From: VFJJ01 sp031362415
GTDB lineage: Bacteria; Actinomycetota; Acidimicrobiia; IMCC26256; VFJJ01
Direction of reading: 5' to 3'
Assembly (NCBI GenBank): GCA_031362415.1
Contig: JANLSK010000207.1
Span: 1-49,270, forward strand
DNA: 49,270 nt
Shown here piece after piece: positions 7,939 through 16,728 of this stretch. The translations under genes were made by a program, and so were the position numbers. Each line of letters opens with the position of its first letter. The first letter of the stretch is position 1. The notes below the pieces were generated by a model that saw only the letters and a program-made list of their open reading frames with translations, ran no database searches and had not been told where the DNA came from.

Positions 7939-9816
7939 ATGCGGGCTCGAATCGCGGTCACCATGTTGTGCATCACGCTCTTGGGCGTGATCGCCGCCGA
8001 TGCTGTCGCCGCCGCTCCACCGTCGTCGCTCACGCTCAGCCCGTCGATCGTGACGGGCGGCAGCTCCTCGACGGCAACCGTCACCCTCGCGGCGGCTGCG
8101 CCAGCAGGTGGCACGGTGCTGACCCTGGCCGACAGCTCGACAGCGGCCAGCGTTCCCGCCACGGTCACCGTCGCCGAGGGGGCCACGAGCCGGAACTTCA
8201 CGGTGAGCACCAGCACGGTCTCGTCGGTGACGACCGCCACCATCACGGCCACGGCCGAGGGTGTCACGCGCTCCGCAACCCTGACCGTGAATCCGCCGAG
8301 GCCGGCCACCCCGTCGTTGGTCAGTCCCGCTGTTGATGCCACGGTGGCTCAGCCGGTCACGTTCGACTGGAGCGACGTCGCCAACGCAATGAGCTACGAG
8401 ATCCAGGTCGACAGCTCCTCGACGATCTCTGCTCCTTTCGTCGCCAACCAGACCGTGAGCGCCTCGCAGGCGACGATCAGCGGCCTCCCCTCGCAGCGCC
8501 TCTGGTGGCGGGTCCGAGCCCGCAACGCGGCCGGCGTGTTCAGCTCGTTCTCGTCCACTCGGCGCTTCACCGCCCAGGCGGTGCCCGCCGCGCCGAGCTT
8601 GTCGGCGCTGGCGGTATCGCCGACGAGCGTCGCGGGGGGCGTCTCGGCCACCGGCACGGTCACGCTCACCACCGCCGCCCCCACCGGCGGAGCGGACGTG
8701 AGCCTCACGAGCGCGAACGCCGCCGTGGCCTCGGTTCCGGCGAACGTCACCGTGCCCGCCGGTGCGACGAGCACGACCTTCGCGGTGATGACGAGCACCG
8801 TTGCCGCCCAAGCGGCTGTCATCCTCACCGCGAGCTGGAGCGGCGTCAGTCGCACCGCCAGCCTCACCGTCACGCCCCCCGCTAGCGCGGTGCCGGCATT
8901 GTCGTTCGTGGCGCTCAGCCACACCATGCTCGACCAGGTGGGTAACAACGCGGTCGGAGGGGTGAGGCTGGCGAGCGTCACGTCCATGCCCGTGGTGGTC
9001 GCAGTGACCAGCAGTCATCCGAGCATCGCCCGGGTGACGCTCGGTGACACGGCCCAGGTGGCCTCGGTTCAGGTCGAGCCGGGCTTCGACCAGGCGGTGT
9101 TCCTGGTGCGCCACGTCGCTACGGTCACCACCCCCACGACGGTGACGATCACGGCCTCAGCCAACGGAATCACCAGGACGACCCAGATCACGATCAACCC
9201 CACCCCCGTGCTCGCCTTCTTCGCCACGGCGACCGACATGGGTCCGGGATATGTGGGATCGAGCTTCGTCGACACGGCCATCGGTATCGGTACCACGCTC
9301 GGCGTGGCGAACTACGTGGGGGTCGTCAGCTTCGCGATCATCGCGGGTCAGCTCCCTGACGGCCTGTCGCTCGTCAACCCGGGCGCGGGTGGTGCGACAC
9401 CCGACTTCCCCCCGTTGCGTTCGGTCGTCGGCGTGCCGACCACCGTCCAGACCCGAACGTTCACCCTCAGGGCCACCGACCAGAGCGGCGCGACCGCGAC
9501 GATCGCGGTCACGATCACGATCAACCCCGCGCTCGGGCTGACCATCACGCCCCAACTGCCGTGGACGCCCGTGGTGGGGAGCTTTGCGAACCTGTGGGTC
9601 ACCGGCGACGGGGGGGTCAGGCCGTACACCTGGGCCCGCACCGCCGGAGCATTTCCCTCCGGAATGTCGCTCGTGCAAGACAACGCCACCGGGCCCCTGG
9701 TGCGTCTCACCGGCACCCCGACTGCGGCCGGAACCTACAATTTCACGCTGCGGCTCACCGATGCCCAGGGGACCATCGGGGTCCAGGCCCTCACCGTCAC
9801 CGTGGCCCCCGCATAG
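7939..9816 (+). CDS. Secreted Ig-like repeat protein
   Basis: 625 residues, starting at ATG 7939 with GGGAGG five bases upstream. A Sec signal peptide (residues 1 to about 25, MRAR then a hydrophobic core ending AVAAA) is followed by beta-sandwich repeats: a Ser/Thr/Ala-rich Ig-like module (about 26-118), a fibronectin III-like module (about 119-212, WSDVANAMSYEIQV), two more Ig-like modules (about 213-315 and 316-418), and two He_PIG-type modules (about 419-525 and 526-625) with the GVPTT and GTPTAAGTYNFTLRLTDAQG signatures. No lipobox, LPXTG or C-terminal membrane segment is visible, so it should be released or held non-covalently. Probable adhesive or structural role; no catalytic domain seen. 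Confidence 0.8.
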   Translation: MRARIAVTMLCITLLGVIAADAVAAAPPSSLTLSPSIVTGGSSSTATVTLAAAAPAGGTVLTLADSSTAASVPATVTVAEGATSRNFTVSTSTVSSVTTATITATAEGVTRSATLTVNPPRPATPSLVSPAVDATVAQPVTFDWSDVANAMSYEIQVDSSSTISAPFVANQTVSASQATISGLPSQRLWWRVRARNAAGVFSSFSSTRRFTAQAVPAAPSLSALAVSPTSVAGGVSATGTVTLTTAAPTGGADVSLTSANAAVASVPANVTVPAGATSTTFAVMTSTVAAQAAVILTASWSGVSRTASLTVTPPASAVPALSFVALSHTMLDQVGNNAVGGVRLASVTSMPVVVAVTSSHPSIARVTLGDTAQVASVQVEPGFDQAVFLVRHVATVTTPTTVTITASANGITRTTQITINPTPVLAFFATATDMGPGYVGSSFVDTAIGIGTTLGVANYVGVVSFAIIAGQLPDGLSLVNPGAGGATPDFPPLRSVVGVPTTVQTRTFTLRATDQSGATATIAVTITINPALGLTITPQLPWTPVVGSFANLWVTGDGGVRPYTWARTAGAFPSGMSLVQDNATGPLVRLTGTPTAAGTYNFTLRLTDAQGTIGVQALTVTVAPA

Positions 9817-9828
9817 GAGCGCCGAGCG

Positions 9829-11331
9829 CTACGACGCGCTCGGTCCGGTCCCGGTGTCGGCCTGAGTGTCGGCCTGAGTGTCGGCCAGCGAGGAGATGAG
9901 CTCCCAGGCGGCTTCGACGTGACGGCGTTCGGTTCGGGTCGCGCCGATCGCGAACCGGAGCACCAGCTGACCGTCGAGCCGGGTGTGGGTGAGAAACACT
10001 CGGCCCGAGGCGTTGAGGGCGTCGAGCAGCCGCTTGGTCGCCGCGTCCCCCGAGACGTCGCCGGAGCTGTCGGCGCAGCGGAAGCACACCAGCGAGAAGG
10101 GCGCCGGCGCGCACAGTTCGAAGCGGGGATCGGCCGCCACCTGGGCCTCGAACCACCGGGCCAGGGCGATGTGCTCGCGCACGTGAGCGCGGAGACCAGA
10201 TGCGCCGTAGTGGCGCAGCACCATCCACAGCTTGAGGGCCCGGAACCGCCGCCCGAGAGGTATCTGCCAGTCTCGGTAGTCGATGACCTCACCCGAGGTC
10301 GTGGCCGCGTTCATCAGGTACTCGGGGAGGACTCCCAGCGCCCCCACGAGCGCGGCCCGATCGGCGACCCACAGGCACGAGCAGTCGAAGTTGGTCAGCA
10401 TCCACTTGTGGGGGTTGAAGACGTAGCTGTCGACGAGCTCCAGCCCGTCGAAGTGGTGGCGGTGCTCCTCGCACAGCGCTGCCGTCCCGGCGTACGCCGC
10501 GTCGACATGGACCCAGGCGCCGTGGCGACGGGCGACCTCGGCGATGGAGCGAACCGGGTCGATGGCCGTCGTGCTCGTGGTACCGATGGTGGCGCACACG
10601 AACGCCGGCACCAGCCCGGCCGCGACGTCGGCTGCCATCGCGGCCGCCAAGGCCTCGGGCTGCAGTGCGAAACGCCCATCGACCTCGATGGCCCGGAGAT
10701 GACGGATGCCCGCAACCCGAGCACCCTTGGCCCCCGACGAATGTGTCTCGGTCGAGGTGTACGCGACCACGCGCGAAGGGTCGACGCCATGGCGAGCGAC
10801 AGCCTGCTCACGCGCTGCGACCAAGGCGCACAAGGCCGCCGACGAAGCGCTGTCCTGGATCACACCGCCACCGGACCCATCGGAGCGAAAGGCGCCGGGC
10901 AGACCCATCAGCTCCACGAGCCAGTCGAGGACGTGGGTCTCGAGCTCGGTGCACGCCGGGCTCGTGGCCCACAGCATCCCCTGGACCCCGAGCCCGGCCG
11001 AGAGCAGCTCGCCCAGGATCGCCGGGCCGGAGTTGTTGGCCGGGAAGTAACCGTAGAAGCTCGGCGACTGCCAGTGGGTCAGCGCCGGGACGATGATCTC
11101 GTCGAGATCGCGCAGCACGTCCGCGAACGGCTCTCCCGTCTCGGGGGCCCGGGTCGGGAGTCGGCTCCGGACCCAACCGGGTTCGACCCCCGAGCCCACG
11201 GGCAGATCGTCGACCCGATCGAGGTACCGCGCGATCCAGTCGATCATGGCGTGACCCTGGCGCCGGAACTCCTCGGACGACAGGTGCGCCACAGGAGCGG
11301 GTGTGGGGTCGGTGTCGGTCACAGCGGTCAT
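9829..11331 (-). CDS. Pyridoxal-dependent aromatic amino acid decarboxylase (group II)
   Basis: 500 residues, related to tryptophan/DOPA/tyrosine decarboxylases. It would convert an aromatic L-amino acid to the amine and CO2. Motifs: HWQSPSFYGYFPANNS (substrate/PLP region), TETHSSGAKGA with the PLP-stacking histidine at H197, WVHVDAAYAG with the PLP aspartate at D277, and VFNPHKWML with the Schiff-base lysine K309. Only 27 bases separate its start (ATG 11331) from the divergent cupin gene, so promoters must overlap. The C-terminus carries a short DTQA repeat made by a 12-bp DNA repeat. Substrate choice cannot be read from sequence. Confidence 0.9.
   Translation of the reverse strand: MTAVTDTDPTPAPVAHLSSEEFRRQGHAMIDWIARYLDRVDDLPVGSGVEPGWVRSRLPTRAPETGEPFADVLRDLDEIIVPALTHWQSPSFYGYFPANNSGPAILGELLSAGLGVQGMLWATSPACTELETHVLDWLVELMGLPGAFRSDGSGGGVIQDSASSAALCALVAAREQAVARHGVDPSRVVAYTSTETHSSGAKGARVAGIRHLRAIEVDGRFALQPEALAAAMAADVAAGLVPAFVCATIGTTSTTAIDPVRSIAEVARRHGAWVHVDAAYAGTAALCEEHRHHFDGLELVDSYVFNPHKWMLTNFDCSCLWVADRAALVGALGVLPEYLMNAATTSGEVIDYRDWQIPLGRRFRALKLWMVLRHYGASGLRAHVREHIALARWFEAQVAADPRFELCAPAPFSLVCFRCADSSGDVSGDAATKRLLDALNASGRVFLTHTRLDGQLVLRFAIGATRTERRHVEAAWELISSLADTQADTQADTGTGPSAS
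9854..9886. repeat. 12-bp tandem repeat in decarboxylase 3' end
   Basis: Unit GTGTCGGCCTGA at 9854-9865 and 9866-9877, then nine bases of a third copy. It is in frame and encodes a DTQA repeat in the decarboxylase tail. Confidence 0.7.
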
Positions 11332-11346
11332 GCTCGCACGTCGATC

Positions 11347-11352
11347 TACGAT
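11347..11352 (+). promoter_or_regulatory. Leaderless -10 (TACGAT) of cupin gene
   Basis: TACGAT ends exactly six bases before ATG 11359, so transcription should begin at or next to the A of the ATG. The gene has no Shine-Dalgarno. The -10 is nested in a small CGATC/GATCG palindrome (11346-11354 area) in the 27-base divergent gap. Confidence 0.5.
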
Positions 11353-11358
11353 CGCAGC

Positions 11359-11832
11359 ATGGACGACGACACGCTCGAGCCGACGTTCCGGCATCTCGAC
11401 GATGTGCCGTGGCAGCAGGTGCGCACCCAGCAGCATGCCGACGGCCAGAAGTCGGTGTGGGAGAAGTGGTTCGCGTTCGGACGCGATCCCCAGTACCTGT
11501 CGATGTACGCCAAGTGGGACCCGGGCATGATCGTGCACCGCCACGGCCACGACAGCCCCCAGGTCGTGTACGTGCTCGCCGGTGACATGATGTGCGGCGA
11601 CGTCCACTGCCCCGCGGGCACCCACATCGAGCTGCCGCACGGGGCGGCGCTCGGGCCGCTCGTGGCTGGCGCCAACGGGGTCGAGCTGTTCGAGGTGATG
11701 ATGGGTGACCCGCGCTCATGGGCGGCCGATCCCCAGGGATACCAACAGTTCCTGGCCGAGCGCGACGTCGTGCAGCTCCCCGATCCTCCGATCGAGCTCC
11801 CCGACTGGCTCGAAGACAAACGGAGCCGCTGA
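11359..11832 (+). CDS. Cupin-domain protein
   Basis: 157 residues with a single cupin barrel. MIVHRHGHDSPQVVYVLAGDM is the first cupin motif (two His and a downstream acidic position replaced by Gln), and HIELPHGAALGPL is the second with its His. Such proteins bind a metal and act as small dioxygenases, isomerases or sensors. It is followed four bases later by a TauD-family gene and probably shares its transcript. The start follows a leaderless-type -10. Confidence 0.75.
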   Translation: MDDDTLEPTFRHLDDVPWQQVRTQQHADGQKSVWEKWFAFGRDPQYLSMYAKWDPGMIVHRHGHDSPQVVYVLAGDMMCGDVHCPAGTHIELPHGAALGPLVAGANGVELFEVMMGDPRSWAADPQGYQQFLAERDVVQLPDPPIELPDWLEDKRSR

Positions 11833-11836
11833 GGCC

Positions 11837-12679
11837 ATGGCGATGGAACCTCGGCGATCGATCGAGGTCCGCCCGGCGACTGCCGTCGTTGGCGCCGAGC
11901 TGGTCGGCGTCGACCTGACGGGAACGCTCGACGACGAGACCGTCGGCGAGATCCGCGCCGCGCTCGACCGGCATCTCGTGGTCTTCCTGCGCGATCAGCC
12001 GATCACCCCGGCACAACACCTGGCCTTCGCCCGACGATTCGGTGCGATCTCGGTGGCCCCGTTCGGGCCCAAGCATCCCGACAATCCCGAGGTCACGGTG
12101 CTCGACCAGCAGACGCCCAAGGGAGAGGGCGCCGACAACTGGCACACCGACAACACGTTCATGGCCTCGCCGCCGATGGGCTCGATCCTGCGGGCGGTTC
12201 AGCTTCCCTCGCTCGGAGGCGACACGCTCTGGGCGAGCATGTACGCGGCGTACGAAGCGCTCTCGTCGTCCCTGCAACGGATGCTTGACGGGCTTCACGC
12301 CGCCCACGACCTCACCGCGCCGCTGACCCGCGCCATCGCCGATGGCAACGCCCAGGTCGACCTTCGGGCCATGCAGGCGGCCTGGCCCCCTGTGGTGCAC
12401 CCGGTCGTACGTACCAACCCGGCCGACGGTCGACGGGCGCTGTTCGTCAACGGCAACTTCACCACCCGGATCGTCGAGCTCGGTCAGCGCGAGAACCAGG
12501 CCCTGCTGCCGTTCCTGGTCGACTGGGTGCGCTCACCCGAGTTTCAGGTGCGCCTTCGTTGGGAGCCTGACACCATCGCCTTCTGGGACAACCGGTGGGC
12601 GCAGCACTTCGCCGTCCCCGACTATCGCGAGCGTCGCATCATGCACCGGGTCACCATCGCCGGCGACGCTCCCGTGTGA
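11837..12679 (+). CDS. TauD/TfdA family 2-oxoglutarate-dependent dioxygenase
   Basis: 280 residues. The facial triad is complete: H103 and D105 in NWHTDNTF and the distal H257 in WAQHFAVPDY. R267 and R271 in RERRIMHRV would bind 2-oxoglutarate and substrate. The family hydroxylates taurine, alkylsulfates, phenoxyacetates and similar compounds, releasing sulfite or an aldehyde. A sulfur role would fit the sulfate genes elsewhere in the window but is not shown. ATG 11837 is used; ATG 11843 has the better-spaced GAGG (8 bases). It follows the cupin gene by four bases. Confidence 0.87.
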   Translation: MAMEPRRSIEVRPATAVVGAELVGVDLTGTLDDETVGEIRAALDRHLVVFLRDQPITPAQHLAFARRFGAISVAPFGPKHPDNPEVTVLDQQTPKGEGADNWHTDNTFMASPPMGSILRAVQLPSLGGDTLWASMYAAYEALSSSLQRMLDGLHAAHDLTAPLTRAIADGNAQVDLRAMQAAWPPVVHPVVRTNPADGRRALFVNGNFTTRIVELGQRENQALLPFLVDWVRSPEFQVRLRWEPDTIAFWDNRWAQHFAVPDYRERRIMHRVTIAGDAPV

Positions 12680-12697
12680 GCGGTGTCCGGGCACCGC
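12680..12697 (+). terminator. Hairpin after TauD-family gene
   Basis: GCGGTG (12680-12685) and CACCGC (12692-12697) form a perfect six-pair stem with a six-base loop directly after the stop codon, between convergent genes. No U-run follows. Confidence 0.4.
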
Positions 12698-12729
12698 CCG
12701 CACCCCACCGCACCGCACCGCGTCGGCGT

Positions 12730-13554
12730 TCACAGCTCGATCAGCTCGGCCAGCATCTCCATCGAGCGCACCCACGACGTGGCATCCGAACGCCAGGGTG
12801 CACTGACGATGTGTTGCACACCGGCGTCGCCGAACTCCGCCCGCTCGCGGCGGATGAGCTCGGGATCCATGCCCTGGGGGTCCCAGCCGGTCCGCAGCGA
12901 GAACGTGAAGGCCTCCGGGTCGGGCTGATCGCGTCGGATGCGGGCCACGAGCGTGCGCGCCTCGTCGGGCGTCAAGCCCAAGGCGTGGAAGCCGTCGCCC
13001 CGCCCGACGGCTCGGAGGTAGCCCGGCTCGCTTTTGCCCCCGACCCAGATCGGGATGCGGTGTGCGGGCTTGGGGAGCACGAGCAGATCGTCGAAGCTCG
13101 TGAACGGGCCAGAGAACGAGACGGGGTCGTCGGCCCAACAGGCCCGCATCACGTCGATGGCTTCGTCGAGACGGGCGCCCCGATCGCCGAACGATGCGCC
13201 CAACGCGGCGAACTCGACCTCCGACCAACCCACGCCGACGGCGACGGTGAGCCGTCCCTTCGAGAGCGAGTCGAGGCTGGCCAGCGCGTTCGCCAGCCAC
13301 ACCGGTGAGTACTGCGGTACGACCAGCACGCTGGTACCCAACCCGATGGTGGTGGTGGCCGCCGCTGCCCAGGTGAGTGCCAGCAAGGGATCGTAGAGAT
13401 ACGGCGACGGGTACGACTGCGTCGCGGGACGGGTGATGTGGTCGCTCACCCACACGTCGCTGAACCCCAGCTCCTCGGCCCGCTGCGCGACGGCGGCGAT
13501 CGCGTCGGGTCCGGCCGCGCGTCCGTACTGGGGCAGATGGATCCCGACCTTCAT
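12730..13554 (-). CDS. LLM-class F420/flavin-dependent oxidoreductase
   Basis: 274 residues of luciferase-like TIM-barrel type. MKVGIHLPQYG opens strand 1, ELGFSDVWVSDHI is the usual early motif, GLGTSVLVVP and LSKGRLTVAVGVGW are the central motifs, and IPIWVGGKSEPGYLRAVGRGDGFH is the late cofactor-binding loop. Actinobacterial members commonly use F420; FMN is possible. ATG 13554 is preferred because GGAGG lies four bases upstream; ATG 13557 would leave only one base. Substrate unknown. It is convergent with the TauD gene. Confidence 0.87.
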   Translation of the reverse strand: MKVGIHLPQYGRAAGPDAIAAVAQRAEELGFSDVWVSDHITRPATQSYPSPYLYDPLLALTWAAAATTTIGLGTSVLVVPQYSPVWLANALASLDSLSKGRLTVAVGVGWSEVEFAALGASFGDRGARLDEAIDVMRACWADDPVSFSGPFTSFDDLLVLPKPAHRIPIWVGGKSEPGYLRAVGRGDGFHALGLTPDEARTLVARIRRDQPDPEAFTFSLRTGWDPQGMDPELIRRERAEFGDAGVQHIVSAPWRSDATSWVRSMEMLAELIEL

Positions 13555-13695
13555 CATGCCTCCGAGGCCGACGTTCCTGGTGAGGTCGACGATACGCCGT
13601 GGCGTCGCGGCCCGGTCGTCTCCGGTCTCGGTCTCCGAGCGCCAGTTCCCATTGCGGGCCCGACGCCTGCCGTGATCCCAGGCTCCTTGTCCGGG

Positions 13696-15543
13696 TCAGC
13701 TCGACAGGCCCTGCGGCACCTTGGCGTAGCGCACGAACAGATCGGCGATCTCGGGCCAGGCGACACGGAACCCGCCCGGGCACCGGGCCAGCACGCCGTC
13801 AACGACGAGGCTCCGGAGCTCACCGACCACCCGAGGTTCGGGCCATCCCAGCAGCGCGGCCAGTCCCGCGGGGGTGAACCAACCGTCGACGTTCCCCGAG
13901 CATCGCAGCACATCTCGGGCGTCAGGACGCATTCGACGCAGCCACTCGTGCACATACCGGGAGCGCACGTCGTCGACGGCGCACTCGTCGGCACCAGCGC
14001 CCATGCCTGTGCCTGGGGTCGTGGTCATCGCCGAGAGGAGCCCGGGGATGGGCTCCGTCGCCTCCGGTTCGAGCCCGCCGAGCGGCACCAGGGTGCGGAG
14101 CTCCGCCCGATCGAGTGGCGCCAGGCGCACGCTGGCACTCGGGCGAAGCTCGCGCAGAGGACTCGCCGTGCTTACGGCGCTGGGCTGGAATGTCGCCACC
14201 ACCAGAATTGGGAACTCCGAGCAGCGCCGCTGGAGGTAGTCGATCGTGGCGAGCGTGGCGTCGTCGGCATGGTGCAGGTCGTCAAGGAACAGCGCGAGGG
14301 GCGCCTGCTCGCACACCGGCCGGGCGAACGCCTCGACGGGTGTGATCGAGGCCGAGCTCGCCATCAGTTTCAGGATGGACTGCTCGAACTCGTCCGAGGA
14401 GACCACTCCCCGGAGGGCGAGGGCCAAACCCACGTAGGGCACGTTCGTGTCGAACGCCGAGCACCGAGACCTACCGACGCGGAAACCGATGATTCGCGCG
14501 GCGACCTCGTCGAGGAAGCGTGACTTCCCGAAGCCGGTCTCGCCGCTCACCAGGACGAGCTCGAACCGACCGGTGAGTGCTCGCTGGGCCGCCTCAACGA
14601 CGCGGTCGAGCTCGGTCGCCCGCCCCGTGAACGGGAGCGCCCCCGGAGCCCCCGAGGCCGCGGTAGCGGCTGTGACAGTCATTGCGTGTGTGAGCAGCGG
14701 GCGGGTCGGTACCGCCACGAGCTGGTGCGGTACCGCTCGCCGATCGAGATCGAGATCGAGACGAGCGGGTGCCCGACCCCTGATGGTGGTCATCAGCTCG
14801 ACAGTCTCGGGAGTCGGTTCGATACCGAGCTGATCGAGGAGTTCGCGTCGGCAACGCTCGAACGTCTGGAGGGCGCGAGCTCGGTCTCCCGCCGCGTCAT
14901 GGGCGCTGATCAACGCGCGCCAGGCCTGCTCGTTCAAGGCGTCCTCGGCCACGACGCGTCCGGCATGGTGTTGCGCGGCCGTCGCGTCGCCGTCGACGAG
15001 CGCCATCTCGGCCAGGTCGACGAGCGCGCCGTGCAGCCGAGTGGCGTATGAGGCGCGGATCTCGCCGGCCCAGCTTGCGTAGAGCTCATCCTCGAGGACC
15101 GGTCTCGTGGCCAGCTCGACGGCCCGGTCGAGCAGCTCACGCCGTTTCCCCGGCTCCGTGCTGGCCCGGTGAACGAGCTGGTCGAACTCGTCGAGATCGA
15201 GCAGGACGAGGTCGCGCGATATCCGGTAGGCCCGGTGCTCGGTGATGATGATCGGCTCCCGACCGGCACCGTGGTCCCGGAGGCGACGGCGGAGGACGGA
15301 GACGTAGGTTTCGAGCGTCGCGCTCACGTTCACGGGCAGTTGATCGCCCCAGAGAGAGTCGGCGATGCGGTCCTTGGCCAGCGGCCGTCCGCAGGCGATG
15401 AGAAGGAGCTCGAGAACCTGCTTGGGCTTGGCGCCCCCCAGGTCTCGGGGGCCGAGGTGATGATCACCAATGGCCACGTCGAGGGAGCCGAACATGCGCA
15501 CCCTGAGCAGGGGATGCGCTCCGGTCGGCGTCGCATCTGTCAT
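13696..15543 (-). CDS. SARP-type regulator with BTAD and AAA domains
   Basis: 615 residues. An OmpR-type winged helix (about 10-105, ending with SVLRRRLRDHG) is followed by a bacterial transcriptional activation domain with TPR-like helices (about 110-255, ALNEQAWRALISAHDAAGDR). An ATPase domain follows, with Walker A SGETGFGKSRF and Walker B LALFLDDLHH. The C-terminal part ends in a possible winged helix (GWFTPAGLAALLGWPEPRV). There is no LuxR domain, and the whole is shorter than the roughly 1000-residue AfsR/LAL proteins. Such proteins activate target operons by binding heptamer repeats. ATG 15543 is used; ATG 15591 or TTG 15618 would add 16-25 residues. No biosynthetic cluster adjoins it. 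Confidence 0.85.
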   Translation of the reverse strand: MTDATPTGAHPLLRVRMFGSLDVAIGDHHLGPRDLGGAKPKQVLELLLIACGRPLAKDRIADSLWGDQLPVNVSATLETYVSVLRRRLRDHGAGREPIIITEHRAYRISRDLVLLDLDEFDQLVHRASTEPGKRRELLDRAVELATRPVLEDELYASWAGEIRASYATRLHGALVDLAEMALVDGDATAAQHHAGRVVAEDALNEQAWRALISAHDAAGDRARALQTFERCRRELLDQLGIEPTPETVELMTTIRGRAPARLDLDLDRRAVPHQLVAVPTRPLLTHAMTVTAATAASGAPGALPFTGRATELDRVVEAAQRALTGRFELVLVSGETGFGKSRFLDEVAARIIGFRVGRSRCSAFDTNVPYVGLALALRGVVSSDEFEQSILKLMASSASITPVEAFARPVCEQAPLALFLDDLHHADDATLATIDYLQRRCSEFPILVVATFQPSAVSTASPLRELRPSASVRLAPLDRAELRTLVPLGGLEPEATEPIPGLLSAMTTTPGTGMGAGADECAVDDVRSRYVHEWLRRMRPDARDVLRCSGNVDGWFTPAGLAALLGWPEPRVVGELRSLVVDGVLARCPGGFRVAWPEIADLFVRYAKVPQGLSS

Positions 15544-15638
15544 CGGATCGACCCCGCTCGATGAAGGCTGAATCGCGCAGCGTGGCTCCATGCTCCGGGT
15601 TCGGTCGGGGCCCGGCAACCACGATGCAGCAGCTCAGG

Positions 15639-15665
15639 TGACCCGGATGCGGGTCAACCGGGTCA
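15639..15665. promoter_or_regulatory. CGGGTCA heptamer cluster upstream of SARP gene
   Basis: TGACCCG (15639-15645, the reverse complement), CGGGTCA (15650-15656) and CGGGTCA (15659-15665). The first two form an inverted repeat with a four-base spacer, the last two a direct repeat of period nine. They lie about 100 bases upstream of the SARP start and could be an autoregulatory site. Confidence 0.4.
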
Positions 15666-15710
15666 TCAAACCACAGGGCTCCCCCCACGGTGCGTGAGTG
15701 ATATCCCCCA

Positions 15711-15723
15711 TGACCGGGGGTCA
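15711..15723. promoter_or_regulatory. TGACC-GGG-GGTCA palindrome
   Basis: Perfect 13-base palindrome with five-base arms in the 229-base gap between the VOC and SARP genes, both on the minus strand. Its half-site TGACC resembles the TGACCCG/CGGGTCA heptamers 50 bases away. The rest of the gap 15544-15772 shows no open frame I can support. Confidence 0.35.
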
Positions 15724-15772
15724 CCTTGGAGAAATGGTGCGGAAACGGCACAACGTGGCCCCGCCCGACGCC

Positions 15773-16699
15773 TCAGGCGTCGCTGCTGACCACCGGCGCC
15801 TGAATCAGCTCCACGCAGGTGCCGTCGGGATCGCGAAAGAACAACGCCCAGAGCCCGTCGATCGGAACCTCGGGCCCCATGTCGAGCCAGACCGGCGGGC
15901 TCAGCAGGTCGACGCCGTTGGCCAGGAGCTGGTCGTGACAGGCGTGGGCGTCGTCGACCATGAACGCCATGCGGAAGATGCCCACGTGGTTGGCGACGGG
16001 GTAAGGACGACCGACCGACTGGGGACTCTTCCAGTGCTCGAGCCCGAGGGTGAACACCCGGGCGCCACCCGGGAGCGCCAGGAGCTGGTTCTCGACCTCG
16101 TAGGGCCCGTCGTGGCCCATGAACCGGCCGTCGCGACTGGCGGATGAGGGTTGCCCTACCGTCTCGAACCCGAAGTTCCCGAGGTACCAGTCGCGGGTGC
16201 GGCCCAGATCGGAACAGTTGATCGCCACACCACGGAACTCCGGCGCGCTCACGCGGCCCTGGAAGCAAGCCAGCTGGACCCCGTCGGGATCGTGGGTCAC
16301 GAGCATGCGCAGGCTGCCGATATCCTGGACGCCGTCATGAAGCAGCGCTCCGGCGGCCACGAGGCGCTCGTACATGGCGTCGATGTCGGGAACGTGCACC
16401 GCGAGGCGCGCGAAGCCGAGATTGTTGGGCGTGGGATACGGATCGCCGGCCGGCACAGGGGTCGTCCATTCGAGGAGGTCGATGGCCGGCCCGGCGAACG
16501 AGCCCCGGTGATCGTGGAGGATCCAGGCGTCCCACTGAACCGGGCCGTCCATGCCGAAGCCGGTGCCGTCCTGGGGTACGGGATTGGTGTGCGTTTCGGC
16601 GGCGAGATCCAAAAGCTCGGTGTAGAAGCGCCGCGACCGCTCGAGATCGCGACAGTTCACGTTGCAATGGCCGATCGAGCGGACCGAGATGGGCGACAT
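15773..16699 (-). CDS. Two-domain VOC (glyoxalase/extradiol-dioxygenase fold) protein
   Basis: 308 residues with two vicinal-oxygen-chelate modules: residues about 5-145 (GHCNVNCRDLERSRRFYTELL ... DPDGVQLACF) and about 155-305 (GVAINCSDLGRTRDWYLGNFGF ... DPDGTCVELIQ). The terminal Glu of the second module is present, and histidines near the strand starts could complete a metal site. The family includes extradiol dioxygenases, glyoxalases and resistance proteins; reaction unknown. ATG 16699 lacks a Shine-Dalgarno but sits six bases after TAGCCT, a leaderless arrangement. Confidence 0.85.
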   Translation of the reverse strand: MSPISVRSIGHCNVNCRDLERSRRFYTELLDLAAETHTNPVPQDGTGFGMDGPVQWDAWILHDHRGSFAGPAIDLLEWTTPVPAGDPYPTPNNLGFARLAVHVPDIDAMYERLVAAGALLHDGVQDIGSLRMLVTHDPDGVQLACFQGRVSAPEFRGVAINCSDLGRTRDWYLGNFGFETVGQPSSASRDGRFMGHDGPYEVENQLLALPGGARVFTLGLEHWKSPQSVGRPYPVANHVGIFRMAFMVDDAHACHDQLLANGVDLLSPPVWLDMGPEVPIDGLWALFFRDPDGTCVELIQAPVVSSDA

Positions 16700-16705
16700 G
16701 CCGGG

Positions 16706-16711
16706 AGGCTA
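16706..16711 (-). promoter_or_regulatory. Leaderless -10 (TAGCCT) of VOC gene
   Basis: TAGCCT on the minus strand ends six bases before the ATG of the two-domain VOC gene, which has no ribosome-binding site. Confidence 0.5.
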
Positions 16712-16728
16712 GGGCATCACCCCCGGGG

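Noticed and set aside
11837..12679. TauD-family gene truncated before its 2-oxoglutarate arginine
   Set aside because: I first read the final MHR histidine as the distal iron ligand. Aligning the QHF histidine instead (H257) places R267 and R271 correctly, so the enzyme is complete.
12680..15543. Biosynthetic gene cluster around the SARP regulator
   Set aside because: No PKS, NRPS, terpene or RiPP gene lies nearby; the aminotransferase, decarboxylase and oxidoreductases are in unrelated transcripts.
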